NCBI GenBank assembly: GCA_025201705.1
Contig: MU616620.1
Coordinates: 1 to 64,000 of the forward strand
DNA: 64,000 nucleotides
Direction: 5' to 3'
DNA from: Dissophora ornata
Lineage: Eukaryota > Mortierellomycota > Mortierellomycetes > Mortierellales > Mortierellaceae
Shown: positions 47,998 to 58,577 of the stretch, one piece after another
How the letters are laid out: the number at the start of each line of letters is the position of its first letter
Position numbering within the stretch: the stretch's first letter is position 1
Program-made: the position numbers and the translations under genes
Notes under the pieces: model-generated
The model's input: the letters and a program-made list of their open reading frames with translations, nothing else
The model's database searches: none
Told to the model about the DNA's origin: nothing

Positions 47998-48004
47998 TAT
48001 AAAT
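47998..48004 (+). promoter_or_regulatory. TATA box of family A copy A4
   Basis: TATAAAT lies 194 bp before the ATG at 48192, the same spacing as in copy A2, followed by the same C/T-rich leader blocks. Confidence 0.6.
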
Positions 48005-48191
48005 ATGCCCCATCACTCTCTCATTTCACGAATTCCCCAGTTTCCAACATATCCTCTCGCATCCCTAACTTCTTCCAACCCTACTTTTATTAGCCGCTTG
48101 ACACCTCGCTCACATACAGACTAACCCTCGCATTCGCACAAATACGAGCCAGCCTTCCACCCATTTTTTTCCTTTGTTCGCCTAAGCCAAA

Positions 48192-48736
48192 ATGACTGCA
48201 TACAAATATCCCAGGTATGCCTTACATCCTTTAACTCAGTACCGCCAGCACGACCCAATTGTGCAGTTAGACTTGCCTATCAACATCCCTAAGTCACATC
48301 CACGTATTCACCCCAGAACAAGAAAAATCGAAGACAAAAACTGTGCCTCCTCCTCCTGCTCCTCCTAACATATCTTTCACACTTTGTCCTTCCGAATAAT
48401 GCAATAAATCCCGCAATTGCCTACAATCCATTCAGTCCTGCTGACCAAGACGCCTCAGTCGCAGTGCAATCTGGTCCAGCCGGTTTGTCAGAGCCGCCTC
48501 GTGCTCCATCCATGGTCCAGGACCAAGTCAATTTCATCGCTATTGAGATCACCGAAATCATTTCACAGCCCGAGACACGAGCCTTGCCTGCTCCCATCGA
48601 TAACCAAGAAGGCCAAGGATATCCTTGGGAACATGGAGTGACACCTCCTCCTCGAGCCACAGTGTGGTCTATCGTCGCTGCCTTCCTGGGTCTCGGCGTG
48701 TACCTCGCTATCCGTGCCTACCTCTCGCATGCTTGA
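48192..48736 (+). CDS. Family A copy A4, best-preserved spliced-type member (unrecognised)
   Basis: The first frame (48192-48368) encodes 58 residues, MTAYKYPRYALHPLTQYRQH then VQLDLPINIPKSHPR. The C-terminal segment in another frame runs from about 48395 (NPAIAYNPFSPADQDA) through SGPAGLSEPPRAPSMVQDQ, IAIEITEIISQPETRALPAP and PWEHGVTPPP to a hydrophobic tail (TVWSIVAAFLGLGVYLAI) ending AYLSHA. A proline-rich frame (TPEQEKSKTKTVPPPPPAP) lies between them. One gene with one or two small introns is likely, but no join satisfies phase and consensus, so pseudogene status is possible. The predicted product is a tail-anchored protein with a proline-rich linker. Function unknown. Confidence 0.45.
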
Positions 48737-49337
48737 ACGCGACTATGGGACAAGCACGTCATAATATTCCCTTTTCTAGGATATGGTTTGCAACCATATT
48801 TCCATAGACGGCACAAAAACGCGGTACTTGTTCCAATAGAATTTGTAGAAACCCTTAAGGAGCGTGTTGGTGTAATGCGGGGCATTCCATGAAAATGTCT
48901 TTGCAAACCATGAGAGAGCACGGACATAGGTGGTGTGCAGTGCTACTGTCTGTCTGTTAGAGAAAGAGAGAGGAGGGAGGAGGGAGGAGAAGGAGAGAGA
49001 GAGAGAAACGGGGAAACAGGAAAGGGAGCAAGGTAGTGGCGGTGGGGTGAAGGAGAGGATGGGATACAAAACTAGGCCAAACTAAAGGTTGAGCACACAG
49101 AGCCATCTGTTCTTGGTCGAGTTTGTTCCATCAGCTGGCAGCACTAATATTCATGTTGCACATACAATTTGGAAACAGGGGAAAGGAAATGCTGAAAAGG
49201 CGCCTCCTCCCTCGAACCCTCGATCTCTTCTTTCTGTTCTCCAACCTCAATATTTTTGAAAACCTATCGCTGTCGCACTAAAATCGCACACGCCTTCCTC
49301 GCACAGCTCACTCCTCAACCGCAGCCCTTTTAACAAA

Positions 49338-49778
49338 ATGCGAGGAGTCCGTCGATTTTCTCCTATTGCACGCATTCCTGTTGCTGCAAATGATCCCATT
49401 CCACATCCCGCACCGTTACCCCAACCCACTATCCTCCCTCCTGACAGCAGCGCCCCATTGTTGATCGAGGATCTACTTCAGAAACTGTGTCTTCAGCAGC
49501 ACTCTGAGTTTAAGGACCACTCCATGACCGCTGAAGTCAACGTTGTTCAAGAATCCTCTGCCGTTGCCGCCGTCGTCGGGGAGTTAGAAGGAAGCTCTAT
49601 CAGCTGGGATTGCACCATGACCCACTCTGACTACGCTACGACTCTCTCTCCGGCAGGAACAGCCGCAGGTGTGCTGGAGCACACTGCCATGCAGTTCAAC
49701 AGCTTGCCTGATACCAATGGCACCATGGCTAAGGTCGAGCAAGACACTCTGCTCTTCGATGCCTATCTGGAAGCCTAG
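49338..49778 (+). CDS. Family B copy B3, intact small protein of unknown function
   Basis: A 146-residue uninterrupted ORF with ATG in the same leader context as B4 (AAAATGCGA). It begins MRGVRRFSPIARIPVAAND, followed by a proline-rich linker, the family core LLIEDLLQKLCLQQHSEF, then SSISWDCTMTHSDYATTL and the terminal DTLLFDAYLEA. No signal peptide or membrane helix is visible. The basic start and acidic remainder are shared with B4. It lies just downstream of A4 on the same strand, the same A-then-B order seen elsewhere in the locus. I do not recognise the family. Comparison with B4 shows conservation concentrated in the start, the LIEE/LQE core and the WxCT motif. Confidence 0.65.
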   Translation: MRGVRRFSPIARIPVAANDPIPHPAPLPQPTILPPDSSAPLLIEDLLQKLCLQQHSEFKDHSMTAEVNVVQESSAVAAVVGELEGSSISWDCTMTHSDYATTLSPAGTAAGVLEHTAMQFNSLPDTNGTMAKVEQDTLLFDAYLEA

Positions 49779-50008
49779 CCATTCGGAGTTTCTGGTCCAG
49801 ACAAACTCTTTGACCGTGCCAGAGCGGACAGTTAAAATATAGCTTAAATAAAACCGGTCATTACTTTCTGCATGTGAATGCTCATTGCTAATGTCTCCAT
49901 TCTTTCCACCCATTCCGTTTACATTGGGTGTCCATTGTTATAATGACAAGTGATTTGCTATGGAGATGACTTTTTAAAGTCGACGTCTTTTTTTCACACC
50001 AAATATTA

Positions 50009-50010
<2 letters not shown>

Positions 50011-50043
<33 letters not shown>
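50011..50043. repeat. 33-nt poly(A) tract
   Basis: Uninterrupted A run following the B3 gene. It may be the relic tail of a retro-inserted sequence, but no element or target duplication is seen beside it. Confidence 0.8.
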
Positions 50044-50046
<3 letters not shown>

Positions 50047-50712
50047 CATCTCCATGGCTTGGCATATTCATGCGCGATTTTTTTTTTCCCCCTTCCTATC
50101 GGCAATAGCCAGAAGAAATAAAAGAAAAAATAGTGTGGGAGAGGATCGACATGTATGGAGTTGCGTCCAGTACATCCTGTCGCATCGTTTGGTATCGAGT
50201 ACATGCCTCATTTAATTGATAATCCGCATACATTGCTCAATACATTGCTCGTTCATGTGCCAATATAATAGTCGTGGTGAATTGAATAAAGACGAATAAT
50301 GAGGGCTGTTTCCTTTCCACGGTGAATAATCGTAGCTAGAATTTGATTGCTGATGATACGTCATGGCGATAAAAGAGCGGGAAAGCAGCGACCCTTCCTA
50401 TCTCTAATCTGTGAGCCGCATTGCATCCAGAACGCCTGCTACGATCCCCAGGGAAAGTAAAATGCCTTGACGCGCTTTGATGGCACGGCGCACACATAGA
50501 TTCTCGATGTGTCGGTCATTCACTGCCTGGGCATGCCTGCACATACTCGAACAATTAATAGATGGCAGGCCTTAGTCTTGTCCCACTAGCAATCATACCC
50601 ATGCAAGCATGTTCGATGTAGCTTCGCTCCTTGCCGCTCTTTTCTTTACTCAACCTCCGTCTTGACCACAGAATACACTCGCACTAACCTGCACTGAGCA
50701 TATACTCGCAAA

Positions 50713-50949
50713 ATGACAACACATAGCCACTCGAGACTCGATCGTAACCCTATCGCTCAAGTCGCTCAATAGGACCCACTTGTACAATAAGAACTGCCTG
50801 TCAGCGTCCCTGAGCCATACCCGCATTTTCAGGCAATGATTGTGGAGTGGGTGACGCTTCCCTCTCCGTGTGAGGAACTTTATCTAAGAATAGTAGACAT
50901 TGAAATAAACCGCTTCGGGGAAGAAAGAGCGTCACTACCGTACACATAG
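50713..50949 (+). pseudogene. Family A copy A5, two in-frame stops
   Basis: From the ATG (MTTHSHSRLDRNPIAQVAQ) a single frame continues to 50949 with only two interruptions, TAG at 50770-50772 and TAA at 50788-50790. Around them the family pattern holds: QxDPLVQxELPVSVPEPYP against QHDPIVQLDLPINIP in A4. LRIVDIEINRFGEERASLPY matches the VTIEITEII...ETRALPAP core. It ends before any membrane segment. Confidence 0.55.
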
Positions 50950-51543
50950 GTAATAAGCACGCACCACTCCTCGCTCTCAGAAAAAGCTCTCTTGCGCATC
51001 TTTCCCTTTTTTTCTTTTACTATTGTAAACGAATTCTTGCAAGAAAAGCATATCAAATGTGAGCTGCACTAGCCGACGATTTCCGGCTGTGGACACATAT
51101 GACCCCGCGCACAATATTTACTGTCGATTAAGCCTCCATCCGTCCGTTACTCTCCATCGTCATGTTTCTTTGAGCCCCTCCACCCTCAATATATGTCGGC
51201 GCCCTGTATCTCGGGAAAGAAACGCAGGTTACGAAAGCAAATGGATTCGATACGCATGATCCTCTGGACATCTCCCTCCCATCTGCCAAATAAGGAACAT
51301 TTTGTCTGACAAGAATAGAAATGCCGTTTCTTTTTCATCACTTTTGCTGCCAAATGCAGGGATGGAGACATCTGGGTTGCAGCTGATGAGGTTGCAATTG
51401 AGGAGAGAGATAATCCGCTCTTAATCGGGAAGTTGAGGGATGCTGTAGTAATCTCTTCTCCCCCCTCTCTCTCCCCAGACAGAGGGATGGCACTGTGCAT
51501 GCTCACTTAATCGCGTTCAAAAAAAATACTTAATTGCGTTCTC

Positions 51544-51789
51544 CGCTATGTTCCCCAACGAGACCTAGTTGGAGAGTCATACTTGCCTGTCAATGTCCCA
51601 GGATCACATGTGGAACCTCCTATCCATGAACCGGATCTTCATCTTCAGTGCATGACGATGTCGACCGAGTATGGACTAGCCCCTTTGCCAACGGCCATCG
51701 CGTGTCCTGCAGACAACCTGAAATCAGGCGAGCGCTCTGTGCTGTACGGTCTAGCCTCGTATTCGAGACAACGAGCTAGAAGCAAGTAG
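51544..51789 (+). pseudogene. Family A fragment A6
   Basis: The frame reads YVPQRDLVGESYLPVNVP then GSHVEPPIHEPD, matching the N-terminal LPxNxPxSHP motif of A4 and A5, and continues open for about 50 residues of unrelated sequence. No start codon and no membrane segment. Confidence 0.4.
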
Positions 51790-53079
51790 CGTGCGGTCAA
51801 GGTAGAGGAACTGTCAGTCTTGACATTGAGCAGATATTTTTTACCATTTTTCGTTAATGAGGAAACTCTCGTGATGGAGGGTGAGTCGAAATAGACCCCG
51901 ACATTAATTCGCTTGGGAATAAAAGGTGTCATTTCCGACGCTCAACATCACCCGTGGCCTTTTTCGTCGTCGAAGATGGTTTTTCCCTGCATGTCATAAC
52001 GCTAAATATGCGAAAATATGGGCCAATGCATGATGTTCCTTCCATTCCGAGAAAGGAACATCGTTGGGTCTATGGCGGCATTGGTTCAACACACATGCTT
52101 CTCCCATCACCCCTTTTTCCATCTATCTCGCGCTCTACTGCCTTGGTTCACATCTATTCAACTCCAAAGCTCCAAAACTAATCCGTAAATCAAGATGACC
52201 TCCCAGAACACTGCAGTTCATGCTAGCAGGGACATTGGGAGCAACTTATCGGGAAGCCCCGATAACATGTTAGCCCCTCCTCCCCTCTTCTCCCAATATC
52301 TTCCCACAATAAGCTCGGGCTAGTAGCTGGGCAGGACAGTACTGTACACTTTCACGTGGGAATTGGCTTGTTGAATAAACAAGACATAATTACTCAGAAA
52401 TACAGTCAATCTGGAAATTACTGCAGCCAGCATCAAAATGAGCTAGTCGTTTGTCGTTTGGCCGTTTTACATAGGAATTACGCATGTTTTATATCTGACG
52501 GAACCGGATAATTTATTTCGATCGTGGGGGCAACGATCGGACTATTGTACATTCTTTATGTTCCATCTTTTACATTATTGTACATTCTTTGAAAAATACA
52601 TTTTGCGGTACGTTGCATTTTGGAAGTACATTTTGTCTCTCACGGACGGCCATGTACTCCCTTCCAATAAATCCGACAAAATTTGGTTGGTCAAAGCGTT
52701 GTCGATATTCCTGTGGATTTCTCTTTTGACCACCCCTCGTGTCCCCTGCAGCGAAACAAAGGGGGTTTAACACTGACATTTTTAAATGCACTTTGAAATA
52801 ACACGAGTCCCAAAACACACCAATTCAATGGCTTGTGTGTTTTAAAATATGCTCAGATACAAAATGTTAAACCCTCGTGTTGTCATTGCCTGATGCCCCC
52901 CCAATAATACTGTTGATCGACTACAGGCGATATGCTATTCTCACTAGATCGGACAACGATCAGGGAAGGGATGCGTGTACAGTAACGGAGTGTACAAATT
53001 CACTTATTTTTATTTGGTAATTTAGTATGTTTCAAGCCTGATGCATCGACTAGCAAACATGCCATCTCTCCACTGTTTA
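51790..53079. other. Inter-copy spacer
   Basis: No supported gene. A 42-codon frame starts at 52195 (MTSQNTAVHASRDIGSN) and is too short to judge. Repeated TACATT and TTTGAAA words near 52555-52640 may be eroded tandem repeats. Confidence 0.35.
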
Positions 53080-53396
53080 ACATTTCACCGCTTCATTCCA
53101 TTGTCCCACAATAAAAACTGCACCAGACGATATCCCTCGACCCTTCGAACCCCCACTGACTAGGCCGTCCAAAAATCGATACCCGCGACGCAGGATTACT
53201 CGATGGATGCGATTGAACCGCCTCGTGCTCCGCCGATGATCCAGGATCAGGTCGAGTTTGTCACCATCGAGGACTCCGATATCATATCTTGAGACACGAG
53301 CCCTGTCTGCTCTCACGGACAGGCAAGAAGGTCGAGGATGTTCCTGGAACTGCAGTGCTGTCTGTCGTCGTTACCTTCCTGAGTCTCCACCAATAA
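53080..53396 (+). pseudogene. Family A copy A7, decayed
   Basis: The core is readable as IEPPRAPPMIQDQVEFVTIE then DSDIIS, ending at a TGA where other copies continue with QPETRALPAP. After a frame change the tail reappears as TAVLSVVVTFLSL followed by a stop. The 5' part is not recognisable. Confidence 0.55.
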
Positions 53397-54103
53397 AAAA
53401 ATTAAAAAAACTCCCCAGACTGAGACAAATTCGACATTTTTGGTTAAGAGTCCCAGTTCTCGGTTATGGCTTCCATATACGGACACTGAGGACCTGTTTT
53501 GTCGGTTTTGGGAAAAACACGTCCTGCGAGTGTTTTATAGAAAACCTTATGGAGACAATCGCCACAATAGTAACAACAAAATCTTTGTCCGAGCACTGTA
53601 TCGCGGACATTGAAAATAAACAAACCGCTGTTCCTAGAAAATGCTTTCGCAAACCAGGAGAGAGAGCATGTAAATGAGTAGCAGGTAGTGTGGTTGTCTA
53701 CCCGTGCGAACGTGTGCAAGGGGGAGCGTGCGTGCGTGTGTGCAAGGGAGAGAGAAATAATGGGGTCAAATTAATTGGTGTTCTTGGCCCACATGCATCA
53801 ATACCTGTTGCCGCAATGACGTAATCGATTGGAGTCTCTTTCAATGTTTTTTTATTTTTTTATTTTTTTCTCTGGCAATGTTTGGTTTATCTCACGAGCA
53901 CTCGTTATTGGTACTCCTCAGTGGTATCGAGGTTGCGTTTGTTCCACGTGCGCTGGAAATCGAGAGAATAAAAGAATACAATAAATAAATAAACATCGGC
54001 GTCTTTCTTTTCTTACCTTCACCATTTTTTCAGCTGTCCAATTCACTTAACTACACACACCCCTACAAGTCGTTTATCAACCGCATACTGTACCCTTCGA
54101 AAA

Positions 54104-54540
54104 ATGCGAACAGTCCGTCGATTCTCTCCAGTGGCACGTACTCCTGTGTCTGCTGTGAGCACTAGCGCACCGTCAGCCCAACTCAGGAAGATCTATCCTG
54201 CAAGCGAGGCCCTATCGTTGATCGAGGAGCAATTTCAGCAATTGTCTCTACAGGAAGACGCCGAGGACTACTCCATGAAAGTCGACACCGTCGAATCTAT
54301 CGTCCTCCACGGGTCATGCACCGTTCTCGCTACGGTCGATGAGTCAGAAGGAGGCACCATGAACTGGGAATGTACCACGACCCCTTCCGACAGCGCTGTG
54401 ACTCTCCCTCTGGGAGAAATAAGCGCGAGCGTGCTGGAGTGCAATGTCAAGCCGTCTAACGGAGGACTTTATACCTCGATGTCACTGGCAAGCAAGACAC
54501 TCTGTTCTTCGATGCCAATTTGACCGCCTTGGCCTTGTGA
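54104..54540 (+). CDS. Family B copy B4, frameshifted near the end
   Basis: From the ATG the frame reads MRTVRRFSPVARTPVSAV, the core SLIEEQFQQLSLQEDAEDYS, then TMNWECTTTPSDSAVTL and VLECNVKPSNGG before stopping at 54523. The homologous end seen in B3 (QDTLLFDAYLEA) is present in another frame as KQDTLFFDANLTALAL, stopping at 54538-54540. So either a one-base lesion lies around 54465-54485 or a small intron was missed. The bulk of the protein is conserved with B3 despite large nucleotide divergence, which suggests it was under selection until recently. Confidence 0.55.
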
Positions 54541-55932
54541 AGATTCTGATCAAGACAAGTGCGATTCGCACTGTTGATCGTCGCGCTCGCCGTTTGTCCC
54601 TCTTCCCGTGGCGGTTGTTGGCCTCGTGCCACGACAGATGAAATAACAAACATCAAGTAGCAGTATATAAATAAATAAATAAACTAGTGATACCATACCA
54701 TTGTCATCTTCCCTTAGTGTCAGAAAGAAAGAGAAATCCTCCCGCTCGCTTGATACTGGTATTTACTCATTGTCAATCGTCAAGATCTACCGATTCATTT
54801 GGAACTCTGATGAGGCAGGGCCTGGACAGAGTGGACAATCCAAAAAAAAAAAAAAAAAAAAACCAGCAATGTGAACAAACATCTTTCGAAAGCTATTATC
54901 TGTGGTGTGTCCGTTGCCGCTTTGCTAATTTTTTTTTTTGAGAGGAGTGACCATCGACATTTTCGTCGTTCTGTCTCCTCTGGGGGGCCTAAGACCCCCT
55001 GATCAGAGAAGAATTAACGACATAGCCCAATTTTGAGGGGCCAGAGCATGGTCCACGGGACGGAGGAAAAAATCAAAAAAGCTAATTGAGTCCCCAACCT
55101 TAAAACGCAGTGGGCATTGTTCCTCTCGTTCATTTCCGAGACCCTTGTTCATTCATTTCTTTTGCTTAGCGCCCTTTTTGTACTTCTCTGTTTTTTTATT
55201 GAGCCCAGACCATTATTCAAACATGTCGCCCCTCCCTATCATACACACACATATAAACAATACATATGCAAGAGCGGTAAAGATGCAAAGAGCTATGGAC
55301 AGAGCCAAGGACGGAACGATGAGCTTATGAGTGCTATGGCAAGAAATAGAATGAAGCAGAAAATAAACAAGTACCGCGATACGGCGGTAGATCGCAAATG
55401 AACGAATCAGTTTAAAGTATAAGCTGCAGTGCAGTCGGTCAGCTGGCAAACCCTCTTTCTCGCCCCATTTGCTATACCATCCCGCCTCTTTGTTCTCTGG
55501 AGAGTTTCGAGTAAGAAGGAAACGCGACGAGAAGATTTCCTACTCTAAAACGAGTTGACAGGATTGAGGTTCAAAAAAATGTCGAGAACTGTGTCCTAGC
55601 TTCTTTCTGGAATAGACGTTTGCCTTGGTAAACCGATTTGAGGGCCCAGTTCAATGTATTAAAAGAGCGAACTTGCGCCGGCATGCTTTTATCCGAGTTC
55701 AAGAGGTGAAATGAACACCTTGTTGGACCACGAAGGAGGCGAGGGGATGGTAATGTTGTTTGTTTGTTTGTTTGGGTCATTTGCTATTTGCCACATGGAA
55801 TATGAGTCCATCGATACATACACAACAGACATATTTCCTGGCACCTGCGTTACTTCATCAAATCAATGAATAATGTGCATGCAGCGCCCGCATTGAAGGA
55901 TTTTCTGAGCCTGATTTGCATACCCACATAAG
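54541..55932. other. Spacer with short A and T tracts, no gene
   Basis: Contains a 21-nt A run near 54841 and other A/T tracts. Open frames around 55117-55450 lack any family resemblance. The region ends at the promoter of copy A8. Confidence 0.4.
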
Positions 55933-55939
55933 TATAAAA
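55933..55939 (+). promoter_or_regulatory. TATA box of family A copy A8
   Basis: TATAAAA lies 139 bp before the ATG at 56072, followed by TCCGC, a C/T-rich leader, ACAGACT and ACAAATACGAG as in A2 and A4. It is the most compact version of the shared promoter. Confidence 0.6.
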
Positions 55940-56071
55940 ATCCGCATCCCCCTTCCACTCTTGCTCCTTTCCACCACTGCCTCCACTCGCCACGCGTACA
56001 GACTCCTCCACTTATCTGTACAAATACGAGAACTCACAGAGAATTCTCCCACTTTTCGCCTAAATCACAAA

Positions 56072-56422
56072 ATGACAGCACGTAACTACCCAAGACCTAG
56101 CCAGGACCATGCCGCTCAAGTCGCTCAACAAAGCCAAGCTGTACAGCCAAACCCGGCTGCCAATATCCTTGAGCCGCATCAGAATGCTCAAATCCCTGAA
56201 CAACATCAACATCACCAAGCGACGATGGTATTGAATGAGGATGAATTAATGCTCAGTCCAGTCGTCGTCGTCGTCCCTAATGACAGATTGGATCAGAATA
56301 CCTGCAAGGAGGTGTGTGGCGCCACTCCTTCTCGGTGGGAGGCAATGCTGTCCGCCATAAGATTGATCCTGCGCCGTATTGCATGCCTTCCGGATCAAGA
56401 CAACAGGCTAACCTGCATGTAA
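56072..56422 (+). CDS. Family A copy A8, single uninterrupted ORF (unrecognised)
   Basis: A 116-residue ORF beginning MTARNYPRPSQDHAAQVAQQ in the same CACAAAATGAC start context as A5. It follows the family plan: N-terminal MTAxxYPR, Gln/Pro/His-rich linker, acidic-hydrophobic core (LNEDELMLSPVVVVVPND) at the position of VTIEITEII, then a C-terminal amphipathic or hydrophobic segment (SRWEAMLSAIRLILRRIACL) at the position of the tail anchor. Sequence identity to A2/A4 is low outside the start, so homology rests mainly on the shared promoter, start and layout. It appears to be the only member open from start to stop in one exon. Confidence 0.55.
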   Translation: MTARNYPRPSQDHAAQVAQQSQAVQPNPAANILEPHQNAQIPEQHQHHQATMVLNEDELMLSPVVVVVPNDRLDQNTCKEVCGATPSRWEAMLSAIRLILRRIACLPDQDNRLTCM

Positions 56423-57938
56423 CATGCAGCCAAGTTACATTGCTCACCTCATTGGAGGCTGCTCTCATTTTACAGTTACCACCTCCTTCTTACTCTCCTC
56501 TCTTACATAACCCTATCTACCACCCGCCCCGCTTTTTACAGCAATTCACCGAAGGACTCTGTCATGTCCAAGAACTGGCCAAGATCTACCCAGTTATTTA
56601 TTTTAGCCAAAAAAAATATAGAGAATCAATTAAACTGTTTTCTATTGTAGCCGCGTTCCGTCTTACCAACATCGATTTTGCACACTGTAAGAAGAGAATA
56701 TCAGGTACAACAATAGTTAACCACATTGCTGGGGCCAATCAGGTACGACAATAGTTAACCACATTGTCAGAAACCGGTCGTCATGATGCAGTATGTTTAT
56801 TTATTAAACGAGTTCAACATATATCGCTTCTGCATTGCCGAAAATACAGCGAACAATGTTTCCCGTCGAAAAGTGATCTGGACTCGACTGACTTCTTTCA
56901 GCCGCGGACACATATATGACATCACTCAATGTTTTCTCTGTCCTCCTTTCCCAGTAATATTGTACTTCCCCATCCTGTATTTTCGGAACAGTGTTCCACC
57001 TGTGCGATTGAGCTGACATGGAGTATGACAGAAGCGCACATGCTTCCCCTCCCGGCGTGCTAAAAAGGAACACATTGTCTCCCACGAATGGAAATTCACT
57101 ATGTCATCGCACCTCGTTCCCCAACCTCGATGGCCATTTGTACATGTGCAAGCAAAGCAGACTTTGTCCAGAACCCCGTCATTCACGTCGTGCAACATGA
57201 CCACCTGACGCCACACAACGTCGATGAGCCAACCACATCAACACATCCTGCCTGCTATGGGTAACCTCAACTTTCTCTTTCCCTCGAGGATAGACATCAT
57301 CGGCTCTCCATTGAACAACAACCACGAGAGTTACACACTCAAGGTTGTGATTGTCGATACCTACGCCACGTCCGACACCGTTGCAATCCCTGCCCACAGC
57401 CTATAATAACGCACCAGCGATCAGAAGTGCGGAGTTTTCTTCACTACATGCAGGGTGGCCATATCCGCGGCAGGAATGATCCTCTGCATCATTGTGCACT
57501 TTTTTTAGTGTGTAACTCAATTGGATCGGACAGCATTCAAGGTACAGTCGATGTACTAACCACAGGCGGATCGTCTGTGTCGGTACTTCTTATTCATATT
57601 TTCCCATTCTTATTCAGTCCACTGGTCATACTCCAACACCAGAGTATAATTTTCACGAGGGTATACACTAATAATAATAAAAAGAAAAAAAATCTCTGTG
57701 GTTGTTCTTTTGCTTACCTATTATATTTCCCCGCTTTTGGTTATTGCTACGATTGAGTCGTCCAACAAAACTGGACTAACAGAAGTGCGCCTTGGGGGAG
57801 CATGGTATCGACTTTTTTGAAAATTGCTACATGTCACGTACCCAAAACTGACGCGCTTTTTTGCAGGAAAAAAAAAATAAAGAGGAGACGTAAGCAAGAT
57901 TTCCATTTTCCTGGACCTTTTTTTTTTTTGTTTCCACA
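56423..57938. other. Spacer with a possible eroded family A relic
   Basis: At 57224-57516 one frame reads MSQPHQHILPAMGNLNF, then YTLKVVIVDTYATSD, and after two consecutive TAA codons a hydrophobic stretch (FFTTCRVAISAAGMILCIIV). The layout resembles family A, but the sequence match is weak. The rest shows no gene. Confidence 0.25.
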
Positions 57939-58032
57939 CACGTAGACGTCAACACCCAAGCACACAAACATGCAAACACATACAAACACACGAATACACA
58001 AACATGCAAACACACGCGCACACTCACATATC
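57939..58032. repeat. CA-rich imperfect microsatellite
   Basis: About 90 bp of ACACAAACATGCAAACACA-type iterations with a loose period of 10 to 18 bp. Confidence 0.75.
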
Positions 58033-58451
58033 CTACTGTATTCGTTTGTGATAGGCGATGCTGTTTAGCTCTTTCAAAGCATCGTAGCTCATGAAGTAAC
58101 AAACAGAGCAATGCTTGACCGAAAAAAGGATCGCGGTGGAAAAAAAAATCCAAAGGCGAGCAGCTGATCAAAATGAAAATAAAAGCGGGGACGAACGGGC
58201 GAAAATTCTTTCGGCATCTCAAAAAATTGAGAATGCAGGGGGCGTACGCTTTCAACACCAGCATATTGTCGTCCAATCGATTCTCTGCCCTCAAACGACT
58301 TCAATTGGAGCAGCTACCAGCACTTGCTGTCCAAGGCGCATAAAATGCTATGTTCACTGCATGTGACATACCGACATTGCTTCCATACCACGAATAGTGT
58401 TTATTTTGCCACCATGTACAATATGTACAATATAGGGCTCAGGTATAGTTA

Positions 58452-58520
58452 TTACAGCTTGCTCTGGACCTTCTCCTTGCGTTCGTGCTTTGCCACTACA
58501 AAAAAAAAAGAGGTAAGGGA

Positions 58521-58577
<57 letters not shown>

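Larger units (their letters stand above)
46140..48823. repeat. Segmental duplication, copy 2 (A3-B2-A4)
   Basis: This is the partner of 39735-42407. The order of gene relics and spacers is the same, with insertions including a palindromic insert near 47540-47720. It shows the uninterrupted sequence into which the LINE inserted in copy 1. Confidence 0.8.

Noticed and set aside
57827..58294. 155-codon minus-strand ORF with Cys/Val-rich repeats
   Set aside because: Driven by the CA-rich microsatellite; no domain or splice support.
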